From an uncultured Nocardioides sp. (GTDB lineage: Bacteria > Actinomycetota > Actinomycetes > Propionibacteriales > Nocardioidaceae), in contig NZ_CANLDB010000006.1 of the NCBI RefSeq assembly GCF_947489365.1, positions 62,001-126,000 of the forward strand: 64,000 nucleotides of DNA, in the 5' to 3' direction. A program made the position numbers and the translations under genes. Shown here in pieces: positions 54,920-64,000 of this stretch (positions within the stretch are counted from its first letter, which is position 1; each line of letters begins with the position of its first letter). A model generated the notes under the pieces. It saw only the letters and a program-made list of their open reading frames with translations. It made no database searches and was not told where the DNA came from.

Positions 54920-56257
54920 CTAGGGCCTGAGGTGGAAGGTGGCTTCGCCGTCGGCCCAGCGTGTCTCGTAGCGGGGGTCGTGGACGCGGCGGTGGTGGTG
55001 GGGGCAGAGCAGGGCGACGTCTTCGAGGCGGGTGGTCCCGCCTTTGGCCCATTGTTCGAGGTGGTGGCCGTCGCACCAGGCGGCGGGGACGGTGCAGCCT
55101 CGGGCTTGGCAGTGGTGGTGGGCGACCTCGGCGGCTCGGCGCAGGGCGCCCTCGATGAGGCGGCGGGTGCGGCCGGCGTCGAGGATGACGGACTTCCCGG
55201 ACAGCACGTAGGGGTAGACGCGGGCGTTGCAGAGCAGCCGTCGGGCTTGTTCGTAGGTGATGTCGACGCCGGTGGTGGTGCTGACGGGCGCCGCGAATCC
55301 GGCCTGTTCGAGGTCTGCTCGCAGCTTGTCCTCGTCGATGAGGACGGCCACGGACACCGCGGAGCCGTGGCGGTGGGGCAGGTCGGTGGTGTCGAGGTTC
55401 TCCAGCAGGGTGCAGAACGCCTGCCCGCGTCGTTCGGGGCCGGTGAGGTGCTGCCCGTCGTCCGCCTTCTGGTTGGCGCCCTGGTCAGCGCGCTGGTTGG
55501 CGCCCTGGTTGTCGGGGCGTGACGGGTTGGCGATGGTGTCGAGGAGCATGTCGAGGATCGAGGCGTGCAGCGCGGGGATGTCTGCGGTGACCCGGATCAG
55601 CCCCTCGCCGATGGGCTTGGTGGACAGCTTGGTGCGGCGCCAGGCCTCGCGTTCGGCGCGGGCGAGGCGTTCGGCCTCGATGCGGTCGGCGACCTCAGGG
55701 GCGACGGTCTCGAGGATGCGGCGGCCGAGGTGGGTGACCTCGGCGGGGGTGAACTCGGTGCAGTAGCCGACCAGCATCTCCTCCGCCGCGGCCATCGTGG
55801 TCTCGTCCACCAGGTCCGGTGGGAGCGCGTCGAGGCAGTCGACGACGGCGCGGGCGTGGTCCAGCGACGCCCGCCCGTCGAGCATCGCCGTCGCCAGCAC
55901 CCGGCGCCGGGCGACCCGGGCGGCGAGGCGCGCCTCCCCACCCACCCGACGGCTGTTGAGGTGGAGCCGAGCCGCGAGCCAGTCCGCGGGCGTTCGGGCG
56001 CCGGTGATCGAGGCCACCCCGTCCGGGCCGTCCACCGCGGTCAGGGTCGAGAGCTTGAGCGCGGCGAGGCGGGACTCGCACTGCGCCAGACCGACCAGCA
56101 GCAGCCCCTGGTCGGTGGCGTCCAACCAGCCCGGGTCGGTGCCCGCCGCGAGGGCGGCGGACGCCGTGTCCAGGGCCGCCTCGATGGTCGCGACCGCGGA
56201 CAGCAGCGGGTGGGAGCCCTGCTCCCACCCCGCCTCGCGTGCCGCCTCGGTGACCAC
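54920..56257 (-). CDS. DUF222 / HNH endonuclease family protein
   Basis: A 445-residue protein of the '13E12 repeat' family, which is found in many copies in actinobacteria. The DUF222 helical domain covers residues 20-330 (WLAARLHLNSRRVGGEARLAARVAR, LPPDLVDETTMAAAEEML). The C-terminal HNH nuclease motif has Cys in ARGCTVPAAWCDGHHLEQWAKGG and LEDVALLCPHHHRRVHD. A low-complexity insert of Gln/Asn/Ala-rich repeats (NQGANQRADQGANQKADD) lies near residue 255. The starting GTG ends 22 bp before the first bases of a region that leads into repeats. The biological role of the family is uncertain; a link to mobile repeats is possible. Confidence 0.85.
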   Translation of the reverse strand: MVTEAAREAGWEQGSHPLLSAVATIEAALDTASAALAAGTDPGWLDATDQGLLLVGLAQCESRLAALKLSTLTAVDGPDGVASITGARTPADWLAARLHLNSRRVGGEARLAARVARRRVLATAMLDGRASLDHARAVVDCLDALPPDLVDETTMAAAEEMLVGYCTEFTPAEVTHLGRRILETVAPEVADRIEAERLARAEREAWRRTKLSTKPIGEGLIRVTADIPALHASILDMLLDTIANPSRPDNQGANQRADQGANQKADDGQHLTGPERRGQAFCTLLENLDTTDLPHRHGSAVSVAVLIDEDKLRADLEQAGFAAPVSTTTGVDITYEQARRLLCNARVYPYVLSGKSVILDAGRTRRLIEGALRRAAEVAHHHCQARGCTVPAAWCDGHHLEQWAKGGTTRLEDVALLCPHHHRRVHDPRYETRWADGEATFHLRP

Positions 56258-56387
56258 GTGTCGAACATACGTGCGACCACCGACACTCCCGGGTGCTGTC
56301 GGGCGTCATCCACAGGCTCGACAGGTCACGGATTGATCACGGTCTCGAGCGCCTCGCGACCGGTCGTCTCACCGGGTCCCGTGCGAA

Positions 56388-56471
56388 CCGGAGGTCGAGG
56401 TGCGACGAGCCCTGGCGAGGAGCCACGAGACCCCGCTCGCGGTCTCGACAAGCTCGACCACCGGTGGTGCG
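56388..56471. repeat. 84-bp repeat, copy 1
   Basis: Unit beginning CCGGAGGTCGAGGTGCGACG and ending in CACCGGTGGTGCG. It matches the copy at 56550-56633 in 82 of 84 bases. Both contain inverted segments (GGTCTCG / CGAGACC). It is part of the 56.3-56.8 kb array; the remainder of 56258-56896 holds unit B copies (56471-56536 and 56712-56780), the segment inverted at 28.9 kb, and the kdp promoter. Confidence 0.85.
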
Positions 56472-56549
56472 GACCGACGTACAACTCGCCGGGTCTCGTG
56501 GCTCGGGCCTGGCGGCCCTCACACCTCGACCACCGGGAAGACCGGCGAG

Positions 56550-56633
56550 CCGGAGGTCGAGGTGCGACGAGCCCTGGCGAGGAGCCACGAGACCCCGCTC
56601 CCGGTCTCGACAAGCTCGACCGCCGGTGGTGCG
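56550..56633. repeat. 84-bp repeat, copy 2
   Basis: Second near-identical copy, 162 bp after the first. Only two base changes are seen (Gly/Cys-type g to c near the middle and a to g near the end), which implies recent duplication or gene conversion. Confidence 0.85.
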
Positions 56634-56650
56634 AGCAACTGGTCGTCCCA

Positions 56651-56687
56651 CCGGGTCTCGTGGCCCCTGCGCTCCTGCGTCGCTCCG
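56651..56687. repeat. Dispersed repeat, copy at 56.7 kb (inverted to 28.9 kb)
   Basis: CCGGGTCTCGTGG followed by CCTGCGCTCCTGCGTCGCTC is the reverse complement of 28854-28890 with one mismatch, 27.8 kb away. It shows that the array is built from pieces present elsewhere in the genome. Confidence 0.85.
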
Positions 56688-56836
56688 CGGCACCTCGACC
56701 ACCGGAGGTGCGAACCGACGTACAACGTCGCCGGGTCTCGAGGCTCGAGCCCGGCGGCCCTCACACCTCGACCACCGGTGGTGCGGACCGACGTACGACG
56801 CACCGGCGTGAGGGTGCCATCAGGATCGGGTGGGCG

Positions 56837-56858
56837 ACCGTAAGGAAACCGTCAGGAC
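56837..56858. promoter_or_regulatory. Candidate KdpE operator: two 11-bp direct repeats
   Basis: ACCGTAAGGAA is followed without gap by ACCGTCAGGAC. Head-to-tail 11-bp repeats are the usual target of OmpR/PhoB-type response regulators such as KdpE. The site ends 26 bp before the TACGAA -10 box (56885-56890), just upstream of the expected -35. Confidence 0.7.
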
Positions 56859-56884
56859 GGTCGGGCGGGGCCGTCGGGCGGGCT

Positions 56885-56890
56885 TACGAA
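56885..56890 (+). promoter_or_regulatory. -10 box TACGAA of the kdp operon
   Basis: TACGAA lies 6 bases before the kdpF ATG, giving a leaderless or nearly leaderless transcript. There is AAGGA close to the ATG, so translation may use either mode. Confidence 0.5.
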
Positions 56891-56896
56891 GGACCC

Positions 56897-57010
56897 ATGA
56901 CAGATCTCGTGTACGTCATGGTGACGCTGGCGTCGTTCGTGGGCCTCGCCCTGCTGGTCGGCGCGATCGACCGCGCCGAGCAGCGCTCGACCCGCACCCA
57001 CCAGAAGTGA
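56897..57010 (+). CDS. kdpF: KdpF, small subunit of the K+-transporting ATPase
   Basis: A 37-residue single-helix membrane peptide ([25 protein letters not shown]) that stabilises the KdpABC complex. It is the first gene of the kdp operon and its stop overlaps the GTG of kdpA. The gene is too short for many annotation pipelines; the position, length and helix support it. Confidence 0.9.
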   Translation: MTDLVYVMVTLASFVGLALLVGAIDRAEQRSTRTHQK

Positions 57011-58671
57011 GCGCGGTCCTCCCGGCGCTCGGCCAGGTCGCGCTCCTCGCCCTCCTGCTCGCCCTCACCGTCCCCCTGCTCGCGCGCCACCTGGCGCGGA
57101 CCTACACCAGCGAGGACCACCTCGCCGTCGAGCGCGTGACCTACCGCGTGCTGCGCGTCGACCCCGACGCCGACCAGCACTGGCGCACCTACGCGCTGTC
57201 GGCGCTCGGCTTCAGCCTCGTGGGCGTCCTCGCGCTCTACGCCCTCGGCCGCCTCCAGCAGCACCTGCCGCTGTCCCTCGGCTTCGGCGCGCTCCCCGCC
57301 GACGGCGCGTGGAACACCGCCGTCAGCTTCGTGACCAACACCAACTGGCAGTGGTACTCCGGCGAGGCCGCCCTGGGCCACCTGATGCAGGCCTCGGGCC
57401 TGACGGTCCAGAACTTCGTCAGCGCCGGCGTCGGCATGGCCGTCGCCGCGGCGTTCGCCCGCGGCCTGGCGCGCACCGAGCGCGGCGGCCGGGTCGGCAA
57501 CTTCTTCACCGACCTCGTCCGGTCCGTCGTCCGGGTGCTGCTGCCGATCGCCCTGGTCGCCGCCTGCGTGCTCGTGCTGCTCGGCGTCGTCCAGAACCTC
57601 GCCGGCGACCGGGTCATGGACACCCTCACCGGCGGCACCCAGGTGCTCACCGGCGGTCCCGTCGCCAGCCAGGAGGCGATCAAGGAGCTCGGCACCAACG
57701 GCGGCGGGTTCTACAACGTCAACTCCGCCCACCCGTTCGAGAACCCCACCCCGCTGAGCAACCTGCTCGAGATGTACCTGATCCTGCTCGTCCCCTTCGC
57801 GATGGCCGGCGCGTTCGGCCGGATCGTCGGCGACAAGCGTCAGGGGTACGCCGTCGGCGCCGTCATGGCGGTCCTGCTCTCCGCGGCGACCGCCCTCGTC
57901 ACCTGGGCCGAGATGGCCGGACCCGGCACCGCCCCGCAGCTGGCGGGTGGCGCGATGGAGGGCAAGGAGGTCCGCTTCGGCGAGGCCGCGTCCGCCCTGT
58001 TCGGCGCCGTCACCACCGGCACCTCGACCGGCGCCGTCAACGCCATGCACGACTCGTTCACCGCACCCGGCGGCGGTGTCGTGCTCTTCTCGATGATGCT
58101 CGGCGAGATCGCGCCCGGCGGGGTGGGCTCCGGTCTCTACGGGATGCTCGTCCTGGCGATCGTCACCGTGTTCCTCGCCGGCCTGATGGTCGGGCGGACC
58201 CCGGAGTACCTCGGCAAGAAGATCGGCCAGCGCGAGATGGGCCTGGTCGCGGCGTACGTGCTCGCCACCCCGGTCCTGCTCCTCGTCGGCGTCGCGGTCG
58301 CGGTGTCGTTCGACGCCGGGCCGGCCGGCGTCCTGAACTCGGGGCCGCACGGCTTCACCGAGATGCTGTACGCCGTCACCTCGGCCGCCAACAACAACGG
58401 CTCTGCCTTCGGCGGCCTGACGTCCGGGACGCCGTTCTGGAACTCCCTGCTGGGCCTCGAGATGCTGTTCGGCCGGTTCCTGCCGATGATCCTCGTGCTC
58501 GCCCTCGCCGGCCGGTTCGCCGCCGCCCCGCGGGTGCCCGCCGGCGCCGGCACCCTGCCGACCCACCGGCCCCTGTTCGTCGTCCTCCTGACCGGCGTCG
58601 CGCTCGTCGTCGTCGGTCTCACCTACGTGCCCGTGCTGCTGCTCGGGCCTGTCGTGGAGTCGCTGTCGTGA
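57007..58671 (+). CDS. kdpA: KdpA, K+-binding and translocating subunit
   Basis: A 554-residue membrane protein, family length, with about ten helices and four pseudo-repeats. Selectivity-filter-like segments are visible: NTNWQWY and, in the second unit, [20 protein letters not shown] (the GGTNGGG filter equivalent), then [16 protein letters not shown] and [14 protein letters not shown]. It forms the K+ channel-like path of the KdpFABC pump. GTGA overlap with kdpF and again with kdpB makes translation coupled. Confidence 0.96.
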   Translation: MSAVLPALGQVALLALLLALTVPLLARHLARTYTSEDHLAVERVTYRVLRVDPDADQHWRTYALSALGFSLVGVLALYALGRLQQHLPLSLGFGALPADGAWNTAVSFVTNTNWQWYSGEAALGHLMQASGLTVQNFVSAGVGMAVAAAFARGLARTERGGRVGNFFTDLVRSVVRVLLPIALVAACVLVLLGVVQNLAGDRVMDTLTGGTQVLTGGPVASQEAIKELGTNGGGFYNVNSAHPFENPTPLSNLLEMYLILLVPFAMAGAFGRIVGDKRQGYAVGAVMAVLLSAATALVTWAEMAGPGTAPQLAGGAMEGKEVRFGEAASALFGAVTTGTSTGAVNAMHDSFTAPGGGVVLFSMMLGEIAPGGVGSGLYGMLVLAIVTVFLAGLMVGRTPEYLGKKIGQREMGLVAAYVLATPVLLLVGVAVAVSFDAGPAGVLNSGPHGFTEMLYAVTSAANNNGSAFGGLTSGTPFWNSLLGLEMLFGRFLPMILVLALAGRFAAAPRVPAGAGTLPTHRPLFVVLLTGVALVVVGLTYVPVLLLGPVVESLS

Positions 58672-60704
58672 CCGAGACCCGGACCCCGGAGCGCCCCTCC
58701 GGGGTGCTCACCCCCTCCCAGCTCGCCGAGGCCCTGCCCGGCGCCCTGCGCAAGCTCGACCCGCGCGCCCTGCTCGCCACCCCCGTGATGCTGGTGGTCG
58801 AGGTCGGCGCCGTGGCCACCACCGTGCTGTCGGTGCTCGACCCGAGCGTCCTCGGCTGGTCGGTGACCGTCTGGCTGTGGCTGACCGTCGTCTTCGGCAC
58901 GCTCGCCGAGTCCGTCGCCGAGGGGCGCGGCAAGGCGCAGGCCGCCAGCCTGCGCGCGCTCCAGACCGAGACCTCGGCCCGCCGGCGTACGCCGTCCGGC
59001 GCGGTCGAGGACGTCCCCAGCACCAGCCTGCACGTCGGGGACGTCGTCCTCGTCGCCGCCGGGGAGCGGATCCCCGGCGACGGCGAGGTGGTGGAGGGGG
59101 TCGCGTCGGTCGACGAGTCGGCGGTGACCGGCGAGTCCGCGCCGGTGATCCGGGAGTCCGGCGGCGACCGCAGCGCGGTGACCGGCGGGACGACGGTGCT
59201 GTCCGACGAGATCGTCGTCCGCATCACCAGCGAGCCCGGCCAGTCCTTCGTCGACCGGATGATCGCCCTGGTCGAGGGCTCCGAGCGCCAGCGCACGCCC
59301 AACGAGGTCGCCCTCAACGTGCTGCTGTCGGCGCTGACGGTCGTCTTCGTGGTGGTCTGCGTGACGCTGTGGCCGATCGCCGCCTACAGCGACGCCCGCC
59401 AGCCCGTCCTCGTCCTGCTCGCGCTGCTGGTCTGCCTCATCCCCACCACCATCGGCGCCCTGCTGTCGGCCATCGGCATCGCGGGCATGGACCGGCTCGT
59501 GCGCCGCAACGTCCTCGCCATGTCGGGCCGCGCGGTGGAGGCAGCCGGCGACATCGACGTCCTGCTGCTCGACAAGACCGGCACCATCACGCTCGGCAAC
59601 CGGCACGCCACCGAGCTGCTCCCCCTCGACGGGGTGGCGTACGACGAGCTCGCCGCGGCCGCCCTGCTGTCGTCGCTGGCCGACGAGACACCCGAGGGGC
59701 GCAGCGTCGTGACGCTGGTCGGCGACGAGGCCCCCGCGGTGCCCCCGGGCGCCACGCTGGTCGAGTTCAGCGCCACCACCCGGATGAGCGGGATCGACCT
59801 GCTGGACGACGGCGACGGCGGGGGCCGCGAGGTCCGCAAGGGTGCCGCCTCCGCGGTGACCGCCTGGGTGGGCCGGGGCGAGCCCGGCCTCGACGTCCTC
59901 GTCGAGCGCGTCAGCACCACCGGCGGCACGCCCCTGGTCGTGGCCGAGTCCGTCGGCGGCACCGGCCGGCTGCTCGGCGTCATCCACCTGAAAGACGTCG
60001 TGAAGCCCGGGATCCGCGAGCGGTTCGCCGAGATGCGCGCCATCGGCATCCGCACCGTGATGATCACCGGCGACAACGCCGTCACCGCCCGCGCGATCGC
60101 CGAGGAGGCCGGCGTGGACGACGTCCTCGCCGAGGCCACGCCCGAGGACAAGCTCGCCCTGATCCGCCAGGAGCAGGAGGGTGGCCGCCTGGTCGCGATG
60201 TGCGGGGACGGCACCAACGACGCCCCCGCCCTCGCGCAGGCCGACGTCGGCGTCGCCATGAACACCGGCACGGTCGCGGCGAAGGAGGCCGGCAACATGG
60301 TCGACCTCGACTCCGACCCGACGAAGCTCCTCGACGTCGTCGAGATCGGCAAGCAGCTGCTCATCACGCGCGGCGCGCTCACGACGTTCTCGGTCGCCAA
60401 CGACGTGGCCAAGTACTTCGCGATCCTGCCGGCCATGTTCGTCGTCGCCTTCCCCCAGCTCGACGTCCTCAACGTGATGCGGCTGTCCAGCCCGTCCTCG
60501 GCGATCCTCAGCGCGGTCGTGTTCAACGCGCTGGTCATCGTCGCCCTCATCCCGCTGGCGCTGCGCGGCGTCGCCTACCGGCCCGCTTCGGCGGCCTCGC
60601 TGCTGCAGCGCAACCTGCTGCTGTACGGCGTCGGTGGCCTCGTCGCGCCCTTCGTCGGCATCAAGCTGCTCGACCTCGTGATCTCCCTGGTCCCGGGTCT
60701 CTGA
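58668..60704 (+). CDS. kdpB: KdpB, P-type ATPase subunit
   Basis: A 678-residue P-type ATPase. The phosphorylated Asp302 lies in DKTGT, the actuator loop has TGES, the nucleotide domain has [10 protein letters not shown], and the hinge has [20 protein letters not shown]. Membrane segment 4 has [14 protein letters not shown]. It hydrolyses ATP to drive K+ uptake through KdpA. GTG start overlapping the kdpA stop. Confidence 0.97.
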   Translation: MTETRTPERPSGVLTPSQLAEALPGALRKLDPRALLATPVMLVVEVGAVATTVLSVLDPSVLGWSVTVWLWLTVVFGTLAESVAEGRGKAQAASLRALQTETSARRRTPSGAVEDVPSTSLHVGDVVLVAAGERIPGDGEVVEGVASVDESAVTGESAPVIRESGGDRSAVTGGTTVLSDEIVVRITSEPGQSFVDRMIALVEGSERQRTPNEVALNVLLSALTVVFVVVCVTLWPIAAYSDARQPVLVLLALLVCLIPTTIGALLSAIGIAGMDRLVRRNVLAMSGRAVEAAGDIDVLLLDKTGTITLGNRHATELLPLDGVAYDELAAAALLSSLADETPEGRSVVTLVGDEAPAVPPGATLVEFSATTRMSGIDLLDDGDGGGREVRKGAASAVTAWVGRGEPGLDVLVERVSTTGGTPLVVAESVGGTGRLLGVIHLKDVVKPGIRERFAEMRAIGIRTVMITGDNAVTARAIAEEAGVDDVLAEATPEDKLALIRQEQEGGRLVAMCGDGTNDAPALAQADVGVAMNTGTVAAKEAGNMVDLDSDPTKLLDVVEIGKQLLITRGALTTFSVANDVAKYFAILPAMFVVAFPQLDVLNVMRLSSPSSAILSAVVFNALVIVALIPLALRGVAYRPASAASLLQRNLLLYGVGGLVAPFVGIKLLDLVISLVPGL

Positions 60705-60721
60705 GCGAAGGAGACACTGCT

Positions 60722-61336
60722 GTGAACACCCTGCTCGACCTCGGCCGCCAGAGCCTCGCCGGCCTGCGCCTCCTGCTCGTCGCGACGCTCGTGCTCGGCG
60801 TCGCCTACCCCGCGGTCGTGCTCGGCTTCGGCCGCGTCGCCGCCCCGTGGCAGGCCGCCGGGTCACTCGTCACCGCCGCGGGCGACCGCACCACCAACCC
60901 CTCCGACGCCGTCGGCTCGTCCCTGCTCGGACAGGTCGTCGACGACCCCGACCTGTTCTCGAACAGGCCGTCCGCGGCGGGCGACGGCTACGACACGCTG
61001 TCGACGTACGGCTCCAACCTGGGGCCCGAGGAGCCCGCGCTGATCGACGCGATCCGCGAGCGGCAGGCCGCGCTCGCGGAGGCGAACGGCGTGGACGTGG
61101 CCGACCTCCCCCCGGACGCGGTGACGGCGTCGGGGTCCGGCCTGGATCCCCACATCTCGGTTGCCTACGCTGAGCTGCAGGTCCCGCGGGTCGCGGCGGC
61201 CACCGGGCTCGGCGAGGACACGCTGCGCCGGCTGGTCGAGGCGCACACCGAGGACCGCACGCTGGGGGTCCTGGGCGAGCCGCGGGTCGACGTGCTGGGG
61301 CTGAACATCGCGGTCCAGCAGGCTGACGGGAGCTGA
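60722..61336 (+). CDS. kdpC: KdpC, auxiliary subunit
   Basis: A 204-residue protein with one N-terminal helix (LRLLLVATLVLGVAYPAVVLGF) and an extracellular domain containing the family motif SGSGLDPHISVAYAELQVPRVA near residues 139-160. It assists ATP use by KdpB. The GTG start has AAGGAG 9 bp upstream and follows kdpB after 17 bp. Confidence 0.95.
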   Translation: MNTLLDLGRQSLAGLRLLLVATLVLGVAYPAVVLGFGRVAAPWQAAGSLVTAAGDRTTNPSDAVGSSLLGQVVDDPDLFSNRPSAAGDGYDTLSTYGSNLGPEEPALIDAIRERQAALAEANGVDVADLPPDAVTASGSGLDPHISVAYAELQVPRVAAATGLGEDTLRRLVEAHTEDRTLGVLGEPRVDVLGLNIAVQQADGS

Positions 61337-61338
61337 GG

Positions 61339-63852
61339 GTGGCGGAGCCGCACGGTGGGGCGGTACGGCGTCGCGGGCGGCTCACCGTCTACCTCGGCGC
61401 GGCCCCCGGCGTCGGCAAGACCTTCGCCATGCTCGGCGAGGCCCACCGGCGCGCCGAGCGCGGCACCGACGTCGTCGTCGGCCTCGTCGAGACCCACGGC
61501 CGGGAGCGGACCGAGAAGCAGCTGGCGGGCCTCGAGGTGGTGCCGCGGCGTCACGTCGAGCACCGCGGGACGACGCTGACCGAGCTGGACACCGACGCCG
61601 TCCTCGCCCGCCGTCCCGAGGTCGTCCTCGTCGACGAGCTCGCGCACACCACCGTCCCCGGCAGCCGCCACGCGAAGCGTGCGGACGACGTCGCCGAGCT
61701 GCTCGCCGCCGGGATCGACGTGGTCACGACGGTGAACATCCAGCACCTCGAGTCGCTCAACGACGAGGTGGAGCGGATCACCGGGGTCCGGCAGCGGGAG
61801 ACCGTCCCGGACGACGTCGTCCGCGCCGCCGACAGCATCCAGCTCATCGACATGTCCCCCGACGCGCTGCGGCGACGCATGGCGCACGGCAACATCTACC
61901 GGGCCGACACCATCGACGCGTCGCTGACGTCGTACTTCCGGGTCGGCAACCTCACCGCGCTGCGCGAGCTGGCCCTGCTGTGGCTCGCGGACCGTGTCGA
62001 CGACCAGCTCGACGACTACCGCCGCGCCCACCGCATCTCGGAGACCTGGCCCGCGAAGGAGCGGATCGTCGTCGCCGTCACCGGCGGCCCGGAGAGCGAG
62101 ACGCTGCTGCGCCGGGGCGCCCGGCTGGCGCAGCGCTCCGCCGGCGCGGAGCTGCTCGCCGTGCACGTGATCGCCAGCGACGGGCTCCGCAGCACCGACG
62201 AGCGGAGCCTCGAGGGGGTCCAGCGTCTCGTCGGCGACCTCGGCGGCACCTTCCACACCGTCGTCGGGGAGGACCGGGCAGCCGCGGTCGTCGAGTTCGC
62301 CTCCGGCGCGAACGCGACGATGGTCCTCGTCGGCGTCTCGCGGCACGGCCGCCTCCGTCGCCTGCTGGCGGGGACGACGGGCGACCGCATCGCCTCGCTG
62401 GCCGGCCGGATCGACGTCCACCTCGTCACCCACGACCACGTGGCCCGCCGGACCGTGGCCCGCCCCGCGCTGTCGCCGCTGTCGCCGACGCGGACGGTCG
62501 CCGGGTGGGTCGGGGCCGTGGTGCTGCCGCTCCTGCTCGCGGGGGTGCTCCACAGCTTCACCGACACCGACGACCTGGCGCTGGCCACGCTCGCGCTGCT
62601 CGCCTGCACCGTGGCCGTCGCGCTCGTCGGCGGGCTGCTGCCCGCCGTGCTCGGGGCCGTGATCGGGTTCGGCGCCCTGAACTACTGGTTCACCGCCCCG
62701 ACCGGCACCCTGACGGTCGCCGAGCCGCGGAACCTGTTGGTGCTCGCGGTCTTCGTCGCCGTCGCCGTCGGGGTCGCCACCGTCGTCGACCGCGCCTCGC
62801 GACGTGCGGCCGAGGCGCTCGACGCCCGGACCGAGGCCGCGACGATGAGCAACCTGTCGCAGTCCGTCCTGACCGGGCAGGACACCGCCGAGGCCGTCGT
62901 CGAGCGCGTCCGCGAGACGTTCGGGCAGCGGGCGGTGTCGCTGCTGACCCGGACCGAGGCGGGCTGGGTCGTCGTCGCCTCCGCCGGAGGGCCCTGCGCG
63001 GCGTCCCCCGAGGACGGCGACACGCGGGTCCGGGTCGACGACACCCACGTCCTCGCGCTGTGCGGGGAACCACTGCGCGCCGCCGACCAGCGGGTGCTGA
63101 ACGGCTTCGCGACCCAGGCGGGACTCGTGCTGGAGTACCGCCGGCTGCGCGAGCGCGACCTGCGCGCCGCCACCCTCGAGCGGACCGAGGCGACCTCGAC
63201 CGCCCTGCTCCGGGCGGTCTCCCACGACCTGCGGACCCCGCTCGCCACCATGCGGACGTCGGTCGACGGCGCGCTGCTCGACTCGGTCTCCCCGGACGAG
63301 CGCACGGAGCTGCTCGCGGCCGTCGACGCCTCCGCCGAGACCCTGCAGCGGCTCATCGACGACCTCCTCGATCTCTCGCGGCTGGAGAGCGGCCTCGTCC
63401 GGCCCGCGCTGCGCCCGCTCTCGCTGGACGAGGTGCTCCCCCTCGCCGTGGCCGGCCACCCGCCGGACGCCGTCGTCCTCGACGTCGACGAGTCCGTGCC
63501 GCTGGTGCACACCGACGCCGGGCTGCTCACCCGCGTCGTCGCGAACCTCGTCGACAACGCCGTCCGCCACGGCGGCGGCCAGCCGGTGCGCGTCCTGGCC
63601 CACGTGCTCCCCGACGCCGTCGAGGTCCTGGTGGTCGACCGCGGCCCCGGGGTCGACGAGCAGCAGCGGACCCGCATGTTCGAGCCGTTCCAACGCCTCG
63701 GGGACACGTCGTCCGGCGGCCTCGGGCTGGGGCTCGCGGTCGCCCGCGGCCTCCTCGACGCGCTCGGTGGCACGCTGGCCGCGGAGGACACCCCGGGCGG
63801 TGGCCTCACCATGATCGTCGGCCTGCCCCGGGCCGGGGAGGAGCACCGGTGA
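61339..63852 (+). CDS. kdpD: KdpD, osmosensitive K+ sensor histidine kinase
   Basis: An 837-residue sensor. Residues 10-220 are the KdpD domain with Walker-type GAAPGVGKT, VDELAHTTVPGSRHAKR and VNIQHLESLND; 230-375 is a universal-stress-like domain; about 385-480 holds four membrane helices; then GAF-like sequence and the kinase core with SHDLRTPLA (the phosphorylated His), NLVDNAVRHGG and GLGLGLAVARGLLDALGG. It phosphorylates KdpE when K+ is limiting. GTG start 2 bp after the kdpC stop. Confidence 0.96.
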   Translation: MAEPHGGAVRRRGRLTVYLGAAPGVGKTFAMLGEAHRRAERGTDVVVGLVETHGRERTEKQLAGLEVVPRRHVEHRGTTLTELDTDAVLARRPEVVLVDELAHTTVPGSRHAKRADDVAELLAAGIDVVTTVNIQHLESLNDEVERITGVRQRETVPDDVVRAADSIQLIDMSPDALRRRMAHGNIYRADTIDASLTSYFRVGNLTALRELALLWLADRVDDQLDDYRRAHRISETWPAKERIVVAVTGGPESETLLRRGARLAQRSAGAELLAVHVIASDGLRSTDERSLEGVQRLVGDLGGTFHTVVGEDRAAAVVEFASGANATMVLVGVSRHGRLRRLLAGTTGDRIASLAGRIDVHLVTHDHVARRTVARPALSPLSPTRTVAGWVGAVVLPLLLAGVLHSFTDTDDLALATLALLACTVAVALVGGLLPAVLGAVIGFGALNYWFTAPTGTLTVAEPRNLLVLAVFVAVAVGVATVVDRASRRAAEALDARTEAATMSNLSQSVLTGQDTAEAVVERVRETFGQRAVSLLTRTEAGWVVVASAGGPCAASPEDGDTRVRVDDTHVLALCGEPLRAADQRVLNGFATQAGLVLEYRRLRERDLRAATLERTEATSTALLRAVSHDLRTPLATMRTSVDGALLDSVSPDERTELLAAVDASAETLQRLIDDLLDLSRLESGLVRPALRPLSLDEVLPLAVAGHPPDAVVLDVDESVPLVHTDAGLLTRVVANLVDNAVRHGGGQPVRVLAHVLPDAVEVLVVDRGPGVDEQQRTRMFEPFQRLGDTSSGGLGLGLAVARGLLDALGGTLAAEDTPGGGLTMIVGLPRAGEEHR

Positions 63853-64000
63853 GCACGCCTGCCCCGCGGGTCCTCGTCGTCGACGACGAGCAGGCGCTGG
63901 CCCGTGCCCTCGCCATCAACCTCCGCGCCCACGGCTGGGAGGTGCTGGTCGCCCACGACGGACGCGGCGCCCTCGACACCGCCGCGACCGGCCACCCCGA
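63849..64000 (+). CDS. kdpE: KdpE response regulator, 5' part only
   Basis: The visible 50 codons (VLVVDDEQALARALAINLRAHGWEVLVAHDGRGAL) are the beginning of a response-regulator receiver domain with the acidic pair DDE. Overlap with kdpD by GTGA and position make it kdpE. The gene continues beyond the window; the DNA-binding domain is not visible. Confidence 0.93.
   Translation, partial: MSTPAPRVLVVDDEQALARALAINLRAHGWEVLVAHDGRGALDTAATGHP

Noticed and set aside
56337..56843. Several overlapping short open frames in the repeat array
   Set aside because: They exist on both strands in several frames only because the repeats lack stop codons; the peptides (STTGGADRRTT-like) have no domain or ribosome site.

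Overview
The window is very GC-rich DNA with densely packed genes, many GTG starts, ATGA/GTGA stop-start overlaps and frequent leaderless promoters (TAnnnT six to eight bases before the start codon). Its gene content (DUF222-HNH endonuclease, deazaflavin-dependent nitroreductase family, Baeyer-Villiger monooxygenase with a VirS-type regulator, many acyl-CoA and alcohol enzymes) points to an actinobacterium. The style of the intergenic repeats suggests a Nocardioides-like member of the Nocardioidaceae; that placement is an inference. I see no rRNA, tRNA, CRISPR array, phage or transposase.

Layout. 0-3.7 kb: an ethanolamine operon on the minus strand (permease, EutB, EutC) without microcompartment genes. 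3.7-8.1 kb: a secreted GH18-like protein, an FMO-like flavoprotein, NhaA with a structured leader, a small membrane protein, and a tautomerase interrupted by an in-frame TGA. 8.1-8.45 kb: a palindromic repeat pair between convergent genes. 8.45-11.06 kb: zinc alcohol dehydrogenase and Baeyer-Villiger monooxygenase, resembling adhD and mymA of the mycobacterial mymA operon. 11.1-23.7 kb: two secreted-protein genes, a giant RTX-repeat protein of about 3,420 residues and an Ig-like adhesin. 23.9 kb: a VirS-like AraC regulator. The regulator and the monooxygenase operon each carry the same tandem operator, although 12.6 kb of secreted-protein genes lies between them.

25.1-28.8 kb: a frameshifted AraC gene, then a TetR-DHA2 efflux-Dabb operon with a perfect palindromic operator. 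29-45.4 kb: catabolic and transport genes (alcohol dehydrogenase, amidase, molybdopterin oxidoreductase, AMP-forming acyl-CoA ligase with an AraC regulator, FAD monooxygenase, AhpD-like protein, SDR, MHS transporter, thioesterase, SurA-like lipoprotein, MarR/VOC pair). 45.4-54.7 kb: monooxygenase and START-type small proteins, a secreted copper-radical (galactose oxidase-like) enzyme, a fatty-acyl-CoA ligase with a cyclase-family hydrolase, an XRE-TetR fusion regulator, an ABC-F ATPase and a second thioesterase. 54.9-56.9 kb: a DUF222-HNH endonuclease and a 0.5 kb array of repeats also found, inverted, at 28.85 kb. 56.9-64 kb: the complete potassium operon kdpFABCD with the start of kdpE, preceded by an 11-bp tandem operator that probably binds KdpE.

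The clearest regulatory stories are the duplicated VirS-type operator, the KdpE site, and the TetR and MarR palindromes. The strongest protein-level curiosity is the giant RTX protein with nested repeats at two scales.
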